Source: Rhodohalobacter mucosus | GTDB lineage: Bacteria > Bacteroidota > Rhodothermia > Balneolales > Balneolaceae | DNA length: 64,000 bases | Assembly (NCBI RefSeq): GCF_003150675.1 | Contig: NZ_QGGB01000002.1 | Location: forward strand, 1 to 64,000 | Direction: 5' to 3' | In this document: one piece after another, positions 34,866 through 43,768 of the stretch | Numbering within the stretch: the first letter of the stretch is position 1 | How the letters are laid out: every line of letters begins with the position of its first letter | Notes under the pieces: generated by a model | Database searches by the model: none | What the model saw: the letters and a program-made list of their open reading frames with translations, nothing else | Told to the model about the DNA's origin: nothing | Position numbers and translations under genes: made by a program

Positions 34866-35774
34866 CTACCGCTTCTCTTGGGATACTTCAGGCAAATGAA
34901 TATCCGCTATAACCGGCAGATGATCGGAGGGAAAACGATCGTTATAGCGATCATCGGCAATTTGATGCCTCAAAACTTCAATATCGCTCTTCACAAAAAT
35001 ATAGTCGATCCGTGACTCCGGTTCCCGAAGTTCCATCCAATTGTTAAAAGAAGCCGTTGGTCCTTGATGACCCGTATTGGATGCGTAACGAGCATCTTTC
35101 ACGGCAGGATCATTCTTCAGAATTTCATACACATCAGACTCTTCAGTGATATTCAGGTCACCGGTAATCACAAACGGGATACCTCCCGAAATTCGTTTCG
35201 CCTCATTAAGCAGCAGCGCTGCACTCTCTTTGCGTGACTCCGTGCCCATGTGGTCAAAATGAGTATTGAAAAGAATAAACTCCCGTCCGGTTGTTTTCTC
35301 TTTGAACCTTGCCCACGTAACAACCCTCGTGATGGCTGCGTCCCACGAAAGGCTGCCCGGAATATCCGGGGTTTCGGAAAGCCAGAACGTATTGGTCTGC
35401 AAAAGCCCGAATTTGTTACTGTTATAGAAAATGGGCGAAAATTCCCCGCCTCTGTTGCCGTCGCTCCTTCCTGCTCCCACCCAGAAATAGTTTTCAAGCG
35501 CATCCTGAAGCTCCTCAAGCTGGTGCACGAGGGCTTCCTGCACACCGATCAGATCCGGGCGATACTTCTCTTCAATCAAATGCGACACATGATGTGACCG
35601 GTTGGGCCAGGAATTGATACCGTCGTCCGGATTGTCAAACCGGATGTTGTACGACATGATTCGTACTACATCCTCCGAATCCTGCTCAGAGCCATCCGGC
35701 TGCTGTTGCAAAAACCTGTAACCGGCCATAGCGGCCAACGGGATAAGTATTAAAAATCCGATCAGCTTCATCAT
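34866..35774 (-). CDS. Endonuclease/exonuclease/phosphatase family protein, exported or anchored
   Basis: A 302-residue metal-dependent phosphodiesterase/phosphatase of the EEP (DNase I-like) fold. An N-terminal hydrophobic segment (MKLIGFLILIPLAAMAGY) acts as a signal or anchor. Active-site motifs in order: VRIMSYNIRFDN, DLIGVQEAL (metal-binding Glu), FNTHFDHMG, VITGDLNI (Asp and Asn) and the final SDHLPVIADI (catalytic His). The substrate could be DNA, a sugar phosphate or a phospholipid head group; this subgroup is usually annotated only by family. It converges on the malic enzyme gene with 41 bp between stops. Confidence 0.92.
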   Translation of the reverse strand: MMKLIGFLILIPLAAMAGYRFLQQQPDGSEQDSEDVVRIMSYNIRFDNPDDGINSWPNRSHHVSHLIEEKYRPDLIGVQEALVHQLEELQDALENYFWVGAGRSDGNRGGEFSPIFYNSNKFGLLQTNTFWLSETPDIPGSLSWDAAITRVVTWARFKEKTTGREFILFNTHFDHMGTESRKESAALLLNEAKRISGGIPFVITGDLNITEESDVYEILKNDPAVKDARYASNTGHQGPTASFNNWMELREPESRIDYIFVKSDIEVLRHQIADDRYNDRFPSDHLPVIADIHLPEVSQEKR

Positions 35775-35893
35775 AAGGAAGCTCTTTTGTATTAAGCTTT
35801 TCGTGGATCAAAGATGAAATAAAGCAGACTCTCTGCAACAATCATGGATCACACCTGTTCAGGCATCAACAACTAAACACCAAACACTAAACC

Positions 35894-36745
35894 CTACTTT
35901 TTAAACAGCGTACTCACCACAAACCAGATATTTTCCTTCCTTTCCATGAGCCTGCGCTTGAAGTATGGAAACCACATGGTTCCGTAGGGTACGTAAACAC
36001 GCGCATTGTATCCATTTTTTACCAATTGCTCCATGGTCTCTTCCCGAAGCCCGTAGAGCATTTGAAATTCAAACCTGGCTTTTCCGATTTTTTGCTCACC
36101 GGTGTACTCTTTTACCCACTCTACGAGTTCATCGTCATGAGTTGCAATCCTGGGGTAGGGCGTTTTTTCAAGTAAAATTTTTGTGTACTCCTTGAAAGCC
36201 TCACGGATGGCTGACATATTCTGCAGTGCTATTCGCTCGGGTTCTTTATATGCGCCTTTGCAAAGCCTGACATCAGCTCCCAGCTCAGCCAGATCTCGGA
36301 TATCATCTTTTGTGCGGTGCAGATATGCCTGAATCACAATACCCACATGTTTTCCATACTTCTTGAAGGCGTCCCTGAAAATATCAATGGTAGTCTGAGT
36401 GTAATCCGATCCCTCCATGTCAATTCGCACAAACGAGTCGAGGCGTTTTGCTTCCTCGAGCAGGCTGTAAAGATTGTCTCTGCAGTAATCATCATCAATA
36501 TCCATCCCCAGCATCGTCAATTTGATCGATATGGTGCTCTTTAACCCTGCAGAGTGAATATCATTCAGAAGACGGATATACTCCTTTACTGTTTCATCCG
36601 CTGTGGTGCGCTTCTTTACATTTTCTCCAAGCAGATCCAGTGTTACACTGATTCCTTTCTCGTTCAGTGATTTGATTTTGGGTACCGTGGCCTCAAATGT
36701 CTCTCCGGCTACAAATCGTTTCGCAAATACAAATGGCAATCGCAT
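35894..36745 (-). CDS. Proline dehydrogenase (monofunctional)
   Basis: A 283-residue FAD-dependent enzyme that oxidises L-proline to pyrroline-5-carboxylate and passes electrons to quinone. It is the single-domain type, close in length to the Thermus enzyme. Family features are RFVAGET at the N-terminus, TLDLLGENV, SIKLTMLGMDIDDDYC, FVRIDMEGSDYT, VIQAYLHRT, VRLCKGAYKEP with the substrate-binding Lys/Arg, and ending in FQMLYG and RVYVPYG near 230-250. It implies use of proline as carbon, nitrogen or osmolyte. The partner P5C dehydrogenase is not in this window. Confidence 0.94.
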   Translation of the reverse strand: MRLPFVFAKRFVAGETFEATVPKIKSLNEKGISVTLDLLGENVKKRTTADETVKEYIRLLNDIHSAGLKSTISIKLTMLGMDIDDDYCRDNLYSLLEEAKRLDSFVRIDMEGSDYTQTTIDIFRDAFKKYGKHVGIVIQAYLHRTKDDIRDLAELGADVRLCKGAYKEPERIALQNMSAIREAFKEYTKILLEKTPYPRIATHDDELVEWVKEYTGEQKIGKARFEFQMLYGLREETMEQLVKNGYNARVYVPYGTMWFPYFKRRLMERKENIWFVVSTLFKK

Positions 36746-37029
36746 ATTATCCTGTTTTGGTAGAAATCGGGCATAATAATAGTAAACTCTCGGGTCAGAT
36801 ACATCAGCAGACTATATCTGCAACCACCTTTTTTTCCGGGGCTGAAACATCCTGTACATCTCCTGCGTAAGCTTTAAAACTTCTGATAAGCTATGGTTAT
36901 AGTACAATGAATGACTACCACACAATAGGAAAAGGACATATATATCTTATAAAACTGTCTGTCTCACTTGCGGTTTTCTACATCGTCATTCTTCTATCCT
37001 TTATCTGATAATATAAACCTATTACGGTC

Positions 37030-37965
37030 ATGTTTGAATTCCTGAAAAAACTCATTCTTCTGATACTCTCCCTTTTGACGTTTACCATGACAGATCTTCT
37101 TGCACGGCAGAGCGGAGATCCTTTCAGAGCGGAAACATTCCAGACCTCGTCCACACCCGACGTGCAGGTAAGTACCTCGGGCGGTTCGGTCATATTTCAC
37201 GGGCAAAGCAGTGATGAAGTACGTGTTTACATGTATGCCCGAAGAAACGGCTCGTATCTGTTGCCATCTGATACAGATCTTGAAAACTTTGACATCATCA
37301 TCGAACAGCGCGGCAATGGCATTGTTGCAGAAGCGAGACGAAGAGGCAATGGCCCATTCTCTTTCTTCAATAGGAATAACAATATTTCGATCTCTTTCGA
37401 AGTCTATCTTCCGGAAGGCTCAGCTGCAGACGGCAGAACAAGCGGAGGCAGCGTCAGCGCTGAAAATCTGTCGAATGCCCTCAACCTTAGAACAAGTGGC
37501 GGAAGCGTGAACGCGTCAAACATATCGGGAAATGCTGAATTACGCACTTCAGGCGGCAGCATTAACCTGGAGAACATAAATGGAACCCTGTCTGCCGGAA
37601 CCAGCGGAGGCTCTATCCGTGCCTCCAACCTGACAGGTATGGCAGAACTCTCAACTTCGGGCGGATCCATTCGGCTCGACGGCATAGCGGCGCGCATATC
37701 TGCCAGAACCAGCGGTGGGAGCATACGCGCTGAATTCATTGATTTCAGTGATGATATCGAACTCAGAACCAGCGGAGGAAATATCAACATAGACCTGCCT
37801 CAACGAAACAACTATGACCTTGAATTAAGAGGCAGCAGAGTCGATATGCAGCTCAGGAATTTTACCGGTGAGGTTGAGCGTAACTACATAAAAGGAGTAA
37901 TCGGTGAAGGCGGCCCGCTTCTCAACGCCAGAACATCGGGCGGATCCGTAACCGTACGCCAGTAA
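37030..37965 (+). CDS. DUF4097-like exported beta-repeat protein
   Basis: A 311-residue exported protein with a signal peptide (hydrophobic stretch to about residue 24, LLARQ). The body is a single-stranded beta-helix made of repeats centred on the motif (R/S/G)TSGGS(V/I/N), seen about nine times between residues 38 and 308. Repeats come roughly every 20 residues in the central block. This fits the DUF4097 / putative auto-transporter adhesin head class. Such proteins are often near membrane-stress regulators in Bacteroidota; none is adjacent here. Role unknown. Confidence 0.85.
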   Translation: MFEFLKKLILLILSLLTFTMTDLLARQSGDPFRAETFQTSSTPDVQVSTSGGSVIFHGQSSDEVRVYMYARRNGSYLLPSDTDLENFDIIIEQRGNGIVAEARRRGNGPFSFFNRNNNISISFEVYLPEGSAADGRTSGGSVSAENLSNALNLRTSGGSVNASNISGNAELRTSGGSINLENINGTLSAGTSGGSIRASNLTGMAELSTSGGSIRLDGIAARISARTSGGSIRAEFIDFSDDIELRTSGGNINIDLPQRNNYDLELRGSRVDMQLRNFTGEVERNYIKGVIGEGGPLLNARTSGGSVTVRQ

Positions 37966-38243
37966 CCTCCATTTTTTACAGAACAAATTTACGAGACGGG
38001 GGACGGTACGCAATTTATCTCCCCCTTCCCCTCCACCATCCTCTTCTGCTCTGCATGTCCCGGTCAGGATAGGTCAGATCCATTTCATTCACATCTCTGC
38101 TCACCACAAACCGACTCGGTAACCTGGTGCAACGAACTGTCTGTTACGGGCAGATCCCTAAGCATACAAGAACAAACAGGTTTTTAGACGTATAGTTTTT
38201 ATATTTCCGCAACTCATATCTGTGGAACCAAAACATCATTTGC

Positions 38244-38639
38244 GTGGGAAATAAAGGGGATAACAAAGCATTTAAACAGATTATGACATGGTCGCTGGCA
38301 ATGTTCTTTGCGGCTATTGTTTTTGGATTACTGTATCGAATCATCATGCCCATCGAGCGGTATCCTGCCGATGATCAGTTTATTGAAAAGGTTTTTGTGG
38401 AGTTTGAAACGGTTGCCTGGCAGTCAAACCGGGAGGACGCAGACGCAGCAGGAGCATTTGAAGGCGGATCTATACTCTACGTAATCCGGGAAGATTCAGC
38501 CAGGGCTATGGTCCGGCCGTTCATAGTCTCCGGCCTCGACAGCGTTTGGGTAGAAAAAAACGAGCTGACAGAGTATACACCCGATAAATACAGGGAATGG
38601 CAATACGAGGAAGAGCGCAGAAAATATGATTTGGACTAA
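38244..38639 (+). CDS. Unknown small membrane-anchored protein upstream of oxidase operon
   Basis: A 131-residue protein starting at GTG 38244, or possibly ATG 38283. One transmembrane helix (about residues 15-33, WSLAMFFAAIVFGLLYRIIM) is followed by a soluble, acidic, mixed alpha/beta domain ending in the very charged YREWQYEEERRKYDLD. No metal-binding or catalytic motif is evident and I do not recognise a family. It ends 3 bp before the FNR-like box that fronts the cytochrome oxidase genes. It is in the same direction, so a respiratory role is possible but unsupported by motifs. Confidence 0.6.
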   Translation: MGNKGDNKAFKQIMTWSLAMFFAAIVFGLLYRIIMPIERYPADDQFIEKVFVEFETVAWQSNREDADAAGAFEGGSILYVIREDSARAMVRPFIVSGLDSVWVEKNELTEYTPDKYREWQYEEERRKYDLD

Positions 38640-38641
38640 AG

Positions 38642-38658
38642 GTGATGAAAATCATCAC
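38642..38658 (+). promoter_or_regulatory. FNR/CRP-family binding site upstream of ba3 oxidase
   Basis: A perfect 17-bp inverted repeat: GTGATGA, AAA, TCATCAC. It contains TGAT-N4-ATCA, the core of an FNR box. Its centre is roughly 74 bp upstream of the predicted transcription start, a suitable activator position. Oxygen-responsive control of a high-affinity oxidase is a sensible inference. Confidence 0.6.
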
Positions 38659-38685
38659 ATAAATCTAAAATTAACGGACAGTGTC

Positions 38686-38717
38686 TTTGCTTTCTTATAA
38701 TGAAGACATTACATTTT
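38686..38717 (+). promoter_or_regulatory. Candidate promoter of the ba3 oxidase operon
   Basis: TTTG at 38686-38689, a 20-bp spacer and TACATTTT at 38710-38717 match the Bacteroidota TTTG / TAnnTTTG pattern except the final base. The predicted transcript would have a leader of about 30 nt before the start at 38755. Confidence 0.5.
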
Positions 38718-38754
38718 TTACATTCACTACTTAAATAACGATCGGAGGTTACAT

Positions 38755-38889
38755 ATGGGAAACCATGATGAAAATCATGAAGCTGAAGAATTTCAGCCAA
38801 AGGGAGCTGTGGCTTTTTTCATCTTATTGATGACTCTTTACACGCTGATGTGGTTCGCAATGTATTTTGAACTACTGGGGAGGGGTTAA
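38755..38889 (+). CDS. cbaD: Cytochrome c oxidase subunit IIa (ba3 type, CbaD-like)
   Basis: A 44-residue protein (MGNHDENHEAEEF start) with a polar, histidine- and glutamate-rich N-terminus and one transmembrane helix (about residues 18-40, GAVAFFILLMTLYTLMWFAMYF). A good ribosome-binding site (CGGAGG) lies about 8 bp upstream. Size, single helix and position directly before subunits II and I match the small subunit IIa of ba3-type oxidases. Subunit IIa supplies the helix missing from the one-helix subunit II. It stops 3 bp before the subunit II start. Confidence 0.85.
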   Translation: MGNHDENHEAEEFQPKGAVAFFILLMTLYTLMWFAMYFELLGRG

Positions 38890-38892
38890 GCC

Positions 38893-39366
38893 ATGGATAA
38901 ATCAGAAAAACTGGCATTTAGCCTAAGCGGACTTCTACTTGTAATATTTCTTGGCGCGATTGTTTACGCCAGTCTGGCGAGAAACATTGAGGTTCCAACA
39001 TGTATTACAGACATGGAGCCATTCGCTACAGACACGCTCTTTCAGACGGGACCAAATACCTATGAACTGCAGGCCGTTGCAAGAATGTGGGCATTCCAGC
39101 CCTCTACGGTAACTCTCCCGGCGGGTTCTACGGTTGATCTTTACCTCACATCTCAGGACATCATACATGGTTTTAAAATCAAGGACCACAACGTGAACCT
39201 GATGGCAGTTCCGGGAGCAATCAATTACATACAGGTCACCTTCGATGAACCAGGTGAATATTTCTTTGCATGTCATGAATTTTGCGGAGCTGCTCATCAT
39301 ACCATGGCAGGACGGATAATTATTGAAGAGTCTGGTGAAGTTGCTCAAAACACGGAGGGAATCTAA
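38893..39366 (+). CDS. cbaB: Cytochrome c oxidase subunit II (ba3 type)
   Basis: A 157-residue subunit with one N-terminal helix (residues 7-28) and a periplasmic cupredoxin domain that holds the binuclear CuA centre. Ligands are visible: His92 (IIHGF), Cys127, Glu129, Cys131 and His135, and Met138 in CHEFCGAAHHTM. The short length and single helix are typical of ba3/B-family oxidases rather than the aa3 type. It accepts electrons from a soluble cytochrome c or cupredoxin and passes them to subunit I, whose gene starts one base after this stop. Confidence 0.95.
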   Translation: MDKSEKLAFSLSGLLLVIFLGAIVYASLARNIEVPTCITDMEPFATDTLFQTGPNTYELQAVARMWAFQPSTVTLPAGSTVDLYLTSQDIIHGFKIKDHNVNLMAVPGAINYIQVTFDEPGEYFFACHEFCGAAHHTMAGRIIIEESGEVAQNTEGI

Positions 39367-39367
39367 G

Positions 39368-41059
39368 ATGGCTGCCGACACATTTCGCTTCTCAAAGTCT
39401 GCAAAGCATCTGAATTCGGTATTGATCATTATTCCCATGGTACTTCTTTTTATCGGAGTCTATGGGGGATTAATGCAAACCCTGTTCAGGGCCGGTATTA
39501 TTCAAAGTGATCCTTTTATGGGCGGTGATTACTATAAAGGGCTCACAATTCACGGAGTGCTGAACGCCATTGTGTTCACCACATTCTTTGCTGTAGCCCT
39601 GGGTAATGCACTGATACCCTATGCACTAAAGAAACATCTCAATACCAAAATTGCGTGGACTTCCGGTATCCTGATGCTGGTTGGTTCGGTGATGGCTGGT
39701 ATCGTAATGTTGATGGGTGAGGCAACTGTATTGTACACCTTTTACCCGCCGCTGAAAGCTAACCCTGCTTTTTATATCGGGTTAACGCTTTTGGTCGTCG
39801 GATCGTGGATTGCTTTCTTCAACTGGATACCCATGTACCTGAACTGGAGGAAAGAGAACAGTGGGAAAAAAACACCCATGGCGGTTGTTGGTATGTTTAC
39901 CACATTCATTGTCTGGTTCATTGCAACCATTTCCGTCGCGATTGAAATTCTTTTTATGCTGCTGCCATGGTCGCTGGGTTTGATTGACGAGGTGAACGTG
40001 ATGCTTGCCAGAACACTATTCTGGTTCTTTGGCCACCCGCTCGTTTATTTCTGGCTGCTTCCGGCATATGTAATGTACTATGTATTTATGCCAAAACTGG
40101 CCGGAGGAAAGCTCTATTCCGATATGGCCGGCCGGCTTGTCTTTATGATGTTTGTACTGTTTTCAATACCTGTGGGTACACACCACCAGTATATGGATCC
40201 CGCTATAGGCGCACAGTGGAAGTTTCTGCACGGTATCTTCACTTTTGCAGTAGCTCTTCCGAGCTTAATCACAGCGTTTACACTGGCTGCTTCCCTCGAA
40301 CATGCAGGAAGAAAAAGAGGCGGTACCGGACTTTTCGGGTGGATGAAAACACTCCCCTACTTTGACAAAGAGAAATGGTTTTTCTCCTATCTCATTGCAG
40401 GATTAATCATCTTCGCCTTTGGCGGAATCAGCGGTATCGTTAACGCGTCATACCAGATGAATACCGTGGTACACAATACTGCATGGATTCCAGGCCACTT
40501 TCACCTGACTGTAGCCGGTCCTGTTCTGCTTGCCTTCCTTGGAGGAAGTATGTACCTGATACAGCAGTTCATGAATAAAAAAGTGAAGATGAAAGGCTGG
40601 ACCTTGTCGGTACCCTATATCTACACCATTGGTGTTTTTATTTTCTCATGGGGTTTGATGAGAGGCGGTATATTGGGAATGCCAAGAAGAACAAATACGG
40701 GCGCAACCTATGCGAATCCGGAAAGTGTTCTCTATCAGCCCGAATGGATGATGTATATCGATATCACCGTAATTGGCGGGGTGATCATGTTTATCGCAAT
40801 TGTAATTTACATTGTGGCATTCTTTGCAACGGTTTTTTCAAAAAGCCTTGCAACCGAAGAGGAGGCTGCCGTTACGTTTCCAATTTCCGAACCCCTGCAC
40901 GACGAACCGGCACTATTACTCAGAAACTTCAAGCCATATATTATAATTGCACTGATCTTAATCGCACTTTCATATGCGCCTGTTATATATGATGTGATAC
41001 AGGCCACATACGATGGCTCAGCGCCTTATTCACCAAATAGTCCCGTACCACTTCGATAA
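39368..41059 (+). CDS. cbaA: Cytochrome c oxidase subunit I (ba3 type)
   Basis: A 563-residue heme-copper oxidase subunit with about 13 membrane helices, which reduces O2 to water and pumps protons. The start at 39368 follows subunit II by one base; an upstream in-frame ATG at 39323 lies within subunit II and is rejected. Ligand motifs: HGVLNAIVFTT (low-spin heme His), GHPLVYFWLLPAY (CuB His with the linked Tyr), THHQYMDP (two CuB His) and GHFHLTVAGP (heme His pair). The pattern is that of B-family, high-affinity enzymes. Its stop (TAA) shares a base with the Sco start. Confidence 0.95.
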   Translation: MAADTFRFSKSAKHLNSVLIIIPMVLLFIGVYGGLMQTLFRAGIIQSDPFMGGDYYKGLTIHGVLNAIVFTTFFAVALGNALIPYALKKHLNTKIAWTSGILMLVGSVMAGIVMLMGEATVLYTFYPPLKANPAFYIGLTLLVVGSWIAFFNWIPMYLNWRKENSGKKTPMAVVGMFTTFIVWFIATISVAIEILFMLLPWSLGLIDEVNVMLARTLFWFFGHPLVYFWLLPAYVMYYVFMPKLAGGKLYSDMAGRLVFMMFVLFSIPVGTHHQYMDPAIGAQWKFLHGIFTFAVALPSLITAFTLAASLEHAGRKRGGTGLFGWMKTLPYFDKEKWFFSYLIAGLIIFAFGGISGIVNASYQMNTVVHNTAWIPGHFHLTVAGPVLLAFLGGSMYLIQQFMNKKVKMKGWTLSVPYIYTIGVFIFSWGLMRGGILGMPRRTNTGATYANPESVLYQPEWMMYIDITVIGGVIMFIAIVIYIVAFFATVFSKSLATEEEAAVTFPISEPLHDEPALLLRNFKPYIIIALILIALSYAPVIYDVIQATYDGSAPYSPNSPVPLR

Positions 41060-41658
41060 TGACGAAGTTGAGCAGTTTTCTTTTAACAGTAATTACAGCC
41101 GGAATTCTTCTGGGTCTTTCCGGCTGTGATTCTCTCTCCGTTAAAAAGTCTATCAGCGATGAAGAGTTCAGCCTTCTGGATCATAACAATCAGGAGGTTG
41201 TATTTCCGGACGACTACCTCGGAAAAATCCTGCTCGTCGGTTACGTCTATACACACTGTCCCGACATCTGCCCTGCCATCACATACAATATGAGAGATGT
41301 GCAACAGCTTGTGGATGACAGTTCAAACTTTATGCTTATCAGTATATCGTTCGACCCGGAACGCGATTCACCTTCCATACTCAATGATTATGCAGCCAAC
41401 TACAGGCTGGATACGGACAGCTGGAGCCTGCTCACGGGCGAAAGAAGTGAAGTTGATAATGTGTTGGAATTACTGGAGATATCAACAGTGAAAACACCAA
41501 CCCGCTTTTTGGATGATGGCAAGGCCATCTATTTTATCGACCATACCGACCGGGTAACGCTGATCGACCGGGAAGGCAACATTCGGAAACAGTATATCGG
41601 AAGTGAATTTAAACCTGAAGAAGTTGCAGAAGACATAAGAAAACTGATTGGCAAGTAG
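41059..41658 (+). CDS. SCO1/SenC family copper chaperone
   Basis: A 199-residue lipoprotein (lipobox LGLSGC, Cys23) with a thioredoxin fold. Cys67 and Cys71 of the CPDIC motif, and His162 in IDHTDR, are the copper ligands of Sco proteins. These proteins insert copper into the CuA site of subunit II. Start and preceding stop overlap by one base, showing tight coupling to subunit I. The position in the oxidase operon confirms the assignment. Confidence 0.94.
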   Translation: MTKLSSFLLTVITAGILLGLSGCDSLSVKKSISDEEFSLLDHNNQEVVFPDDYLGKILLVGYVYTHCPDICPAITYNMRDVQQLVDDSSNFMLISISFDPERDSPSILNDYAANYRLDTDSWSLLTGERSEVDNVLELLEISTVKTPTRFLDDGKAIYFIDHTDRVTLIDREGNIRKQYIGSEFKPEEVAEDIRKLIGK

Positions 41659-41737
41659 CGTATATTGAATGCTAATCAATTAACTGATGTTCTAATACTA
41701 ACCTAAATTTCTAAAACAACAACGGAAATCAAGACAT

Positions 41738-42313
41738 ATGAAACGCACAATATTTAGTTCTCTCCTTTTAATGATTGCAATTGCATTTACTGCATGCGGA
41801 GGCGGTCAAAGTGAAACTGAAACTGCAGAATCTCAGACTGCTGAACAAGAAGATCAACAAATGATGGACGATGGTGTACGAACTATTGAGATATTCGGTA
41901 CCGATGATCTCAGGTTCAAAGTACAGGAAGATGCCGAAGGCCTTCAATTGGGTGAATCCTCCGGAGAATATACTGTATTGGAAGCTATCGAAGCTTCACC
42001 GGGTGAAGAGATCCGCATTGTACTCACGACCGTGAGCCAGCTTCCCCCTGCGGCAATGTCACACAACTGGACATTGGTGGAGATGGGAACCGATGTTGAT
42101 ACGTTTGCGCGTGAATCACTTGCAGCACGTGACAACGACTACATTTCACCAAACTTTGAAGATCAGGTTATTGCTCACACTGCAATGATCGGATCCGGTG
42201 AGACGGACACCATCACTTTCACGGTTCCTGACGAACCCGGAGAGTATGACTACATCTGCACATTCCCCGGGCACTACGCCGGTGGTATGGTTGGCAAGCT
42301 GATTGTTCAGTAA
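41738..42313 (+). CDS. Azurin/auracyanin-type cupredoxin lipoprotein
   Basis: A 191-residue periplasmic or outer-membrane-anchored blue copper protein. A lipobox (AFTAC, Cys20) is followed by a Glu/Gln-rich linker (residues 25-45), then the cupredoxin domain. Type 1 copper ligands are His109 (MSHNW), Cys174, His179 and Met184 in CTFPGHYAGGM. It most likely carries electrons to CuA of the ba3 oxidase encoded just upstream, as auracyanins and some azurins do. A strong terminator follows at 42341-42372 and closes the operon. Confidence 0.93.
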   Translation: MKRTIFSSLLLMIAIAFTACGGGQSETETAESQTAEQEDQQMMDDGVRTIEIFGTDDLRFKVQEDAEGLQLGESSGEYTVLEAIEASPGEEIRIVLTTVSQLPPAAMSHNWTLVEMGTDVDTFARESLAARDNDYISPNFEDQVIAHTAMIGSGETDTITFTVPDEPGEYDYICTFPGHYAGGMVGKLIVQ

Positions 42314-42340
42314 TTGCCTGACACGCAGCAGCTAATATAC

Positions 42341-42372
42341 GGGCCGTGAATTACCTTCACGGCCCTTTTTTT
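42341..42372 (+). terminator. Strong intrinsic terminator ending the oxidase operon
   Basis: GGGCCGTGAA (42341-42350) pairs perfectly with TTCACGGCCC (42356-42365) across a TTACC loop and is followed by seven or more T residues. Confidence 0.95.
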
Positions 42373-42388
42373 TATTAAAACTTCCCGT

Positions 42389-43768
42389 TTAAGTCTTCGC
42401 CCTTTTCAGATAATTCCATGCAATAAATATCAGAAACAGATAAAGGGTCATGACGCTGAGAACCACCCAGAATCCCTGTACCAAATCTGAAAAATAGTGA
42501 ACGGGAGCATTGATTACGATAAGCAGTGGAAAGCCAAATACAAGTGCCAGTCCGCTCCCGTATACAAGATTATAGCTTGCCGGTGATTTCATATTCGGAT
42601 CCAGAATACGCAGCAGTACCAGCCCCGACTGCATGGTACCGGTCATATTTCCGAATATCGACGCAAACCGTTCAAAACGATACTCCTCAAACGCATCCGA
42701 TGTGAGATAATAAATAACCATCCAGGTAGCGATACAGACCAAAATGGAAATGGACAGTATTGGAACCCAATACACCAGGATCACCTGAAAACTAATTGCA
42801 GCGACCGAAGCTACGATCATAAAGTCCATGAAAAGATTGGAGCAGCGGGTCATCGTCATATCATCCACCACTTTGGTTACGCGCATCACATTCATAATTT
42901 TTCGCACAGACAGGGCAAGGATGGCCGCAAAGATGAAATGAAATGACCATAATGTAGTGATCTCATTTGCGGCATCTATACGAATCAATCCTGCCTCCAT
43001 CAGCTTCATCAGCAGATAGGTTACTACGTAAACCAATCCGATCAATGCGATATGAAAGGTCAGCGATTCTATAGACTCCGGTGAGGTTGTAATTCTTTCG
43101 CGCATATTTCCTTTTGGAGCCCTGACAATGCCGGTTCGGATATCCTCAGACAAACTTAGCTCAGAATCAATGTATGTAGCCTCACCGTCACGTATACCCT
43201 TCCTGACCAGCCAGATACCGACGGTATAGGCCATCAGAAAACCGAAAGCCGCAAAGGTAAGGCCCACTATACCGCCCGACTCAAAACCGAAATTTTCCCA
43301 GTTGCCGCCGATAGAGTACGCGATCCCTGGATTCATGCCAAAAGCGAGCGGTGGCAGTAATCCAATACCTACAAATAGATCGGGCATGAACGTATAAAAC
43401 AAGATAAATGCCACCACCAGCCCGATGATCGCCTGCACAAGATATACAGCCAGGAAGATCAGGCTGAATTTTATGGACGACATTCCCAGCCTTTTCTTGG
43501 GTGCCCTTAAACCCAATGCAATAAACAGGAGTGCAAGCAAATGGTACACATACGTGCCCAATCTTTCCGAATTCAGGTCGATCCACTCAAGACCATTCAT
43601 TCCGATAATGAGGCCCGCTGCTCCTGCAAGTAAATTGGCAGGGATCAGATATTTTTGAAGAAATCCAACCCTGCTTCTGAGATAGGTAGCCACGATCAGA
43701 AGCAATCCCATCCATGCAAAATCGAGGAAGAAAAGTCCGGCAGAAATATCAAGATTCCAGGATTCCAT
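42389..43768 (-). CDS. gltS: Sodium/glutamate symporter (GltS family)
   Basis: A 459-residue inner-membrane transporter with about 11-12 helices. The hydrophobic pattern is typical of GltS: LLPPLAFGMNPGIAYSIGGNWENFGFESGGIVGLTFAAFGF is the first re-entrant/glycine-rich segment, and FASIFGNMTGTMQSGLVLLRILDP the matching second repeat. It should import glutamate (or a related dicarboxylate) with Na+. The family is divergent enough that the exact substrate is not certain. Its start touches the end of the acyltransferase gene upstream on the same strand (no gap), so the two are probably cotranscribed. Confidence 0.85.
   Translation of the reverse strand: MESWNLDISAGLFFLDFAWMGLLLIVATYLRSRVGFLQKYLIPANLLAGAAGLIIGMNGLEWIDLNSERLGTYVYHLLALLFIALGLRAPKKRLGMSSIKFSLIFLAVYLVQAIIGLVVAFILFYTFMPDLFVGIGLLPPLAFGMNPGIAYSIGGNWENFGFESGGIVGLTFAAFGFLMAYTVGIWLVRKGIRDGEATYIDSELSLSEDIRTGIVRAPKGNMRERITTSPESIESLTFHIALIGLVYVVTYLLMKLMEAGLIRIDAANEITTLWSFHFIFAAILALSVRKIMNVMRVTKVVDDMTMTRCSNLFMDFMIVASVAAISFQVILVYWVPILSISILVCIATWMVIYYLTSDAFEEYRFERFASIFGNMTGTMQSGLVLLRILDPNMKSPASYNLVYGSGLALVFGFPLLIVINAPVHYFSDLVQGFWVVLSVMTLYLFLIFIAWNYLKRAKT

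Noticed and set aside
39323..39367. Upstream start for oxidase subunit I
   Set aside because: It lies within the subunit II coding sequence; the ATG at 39368 follows the subunit II stop directly.
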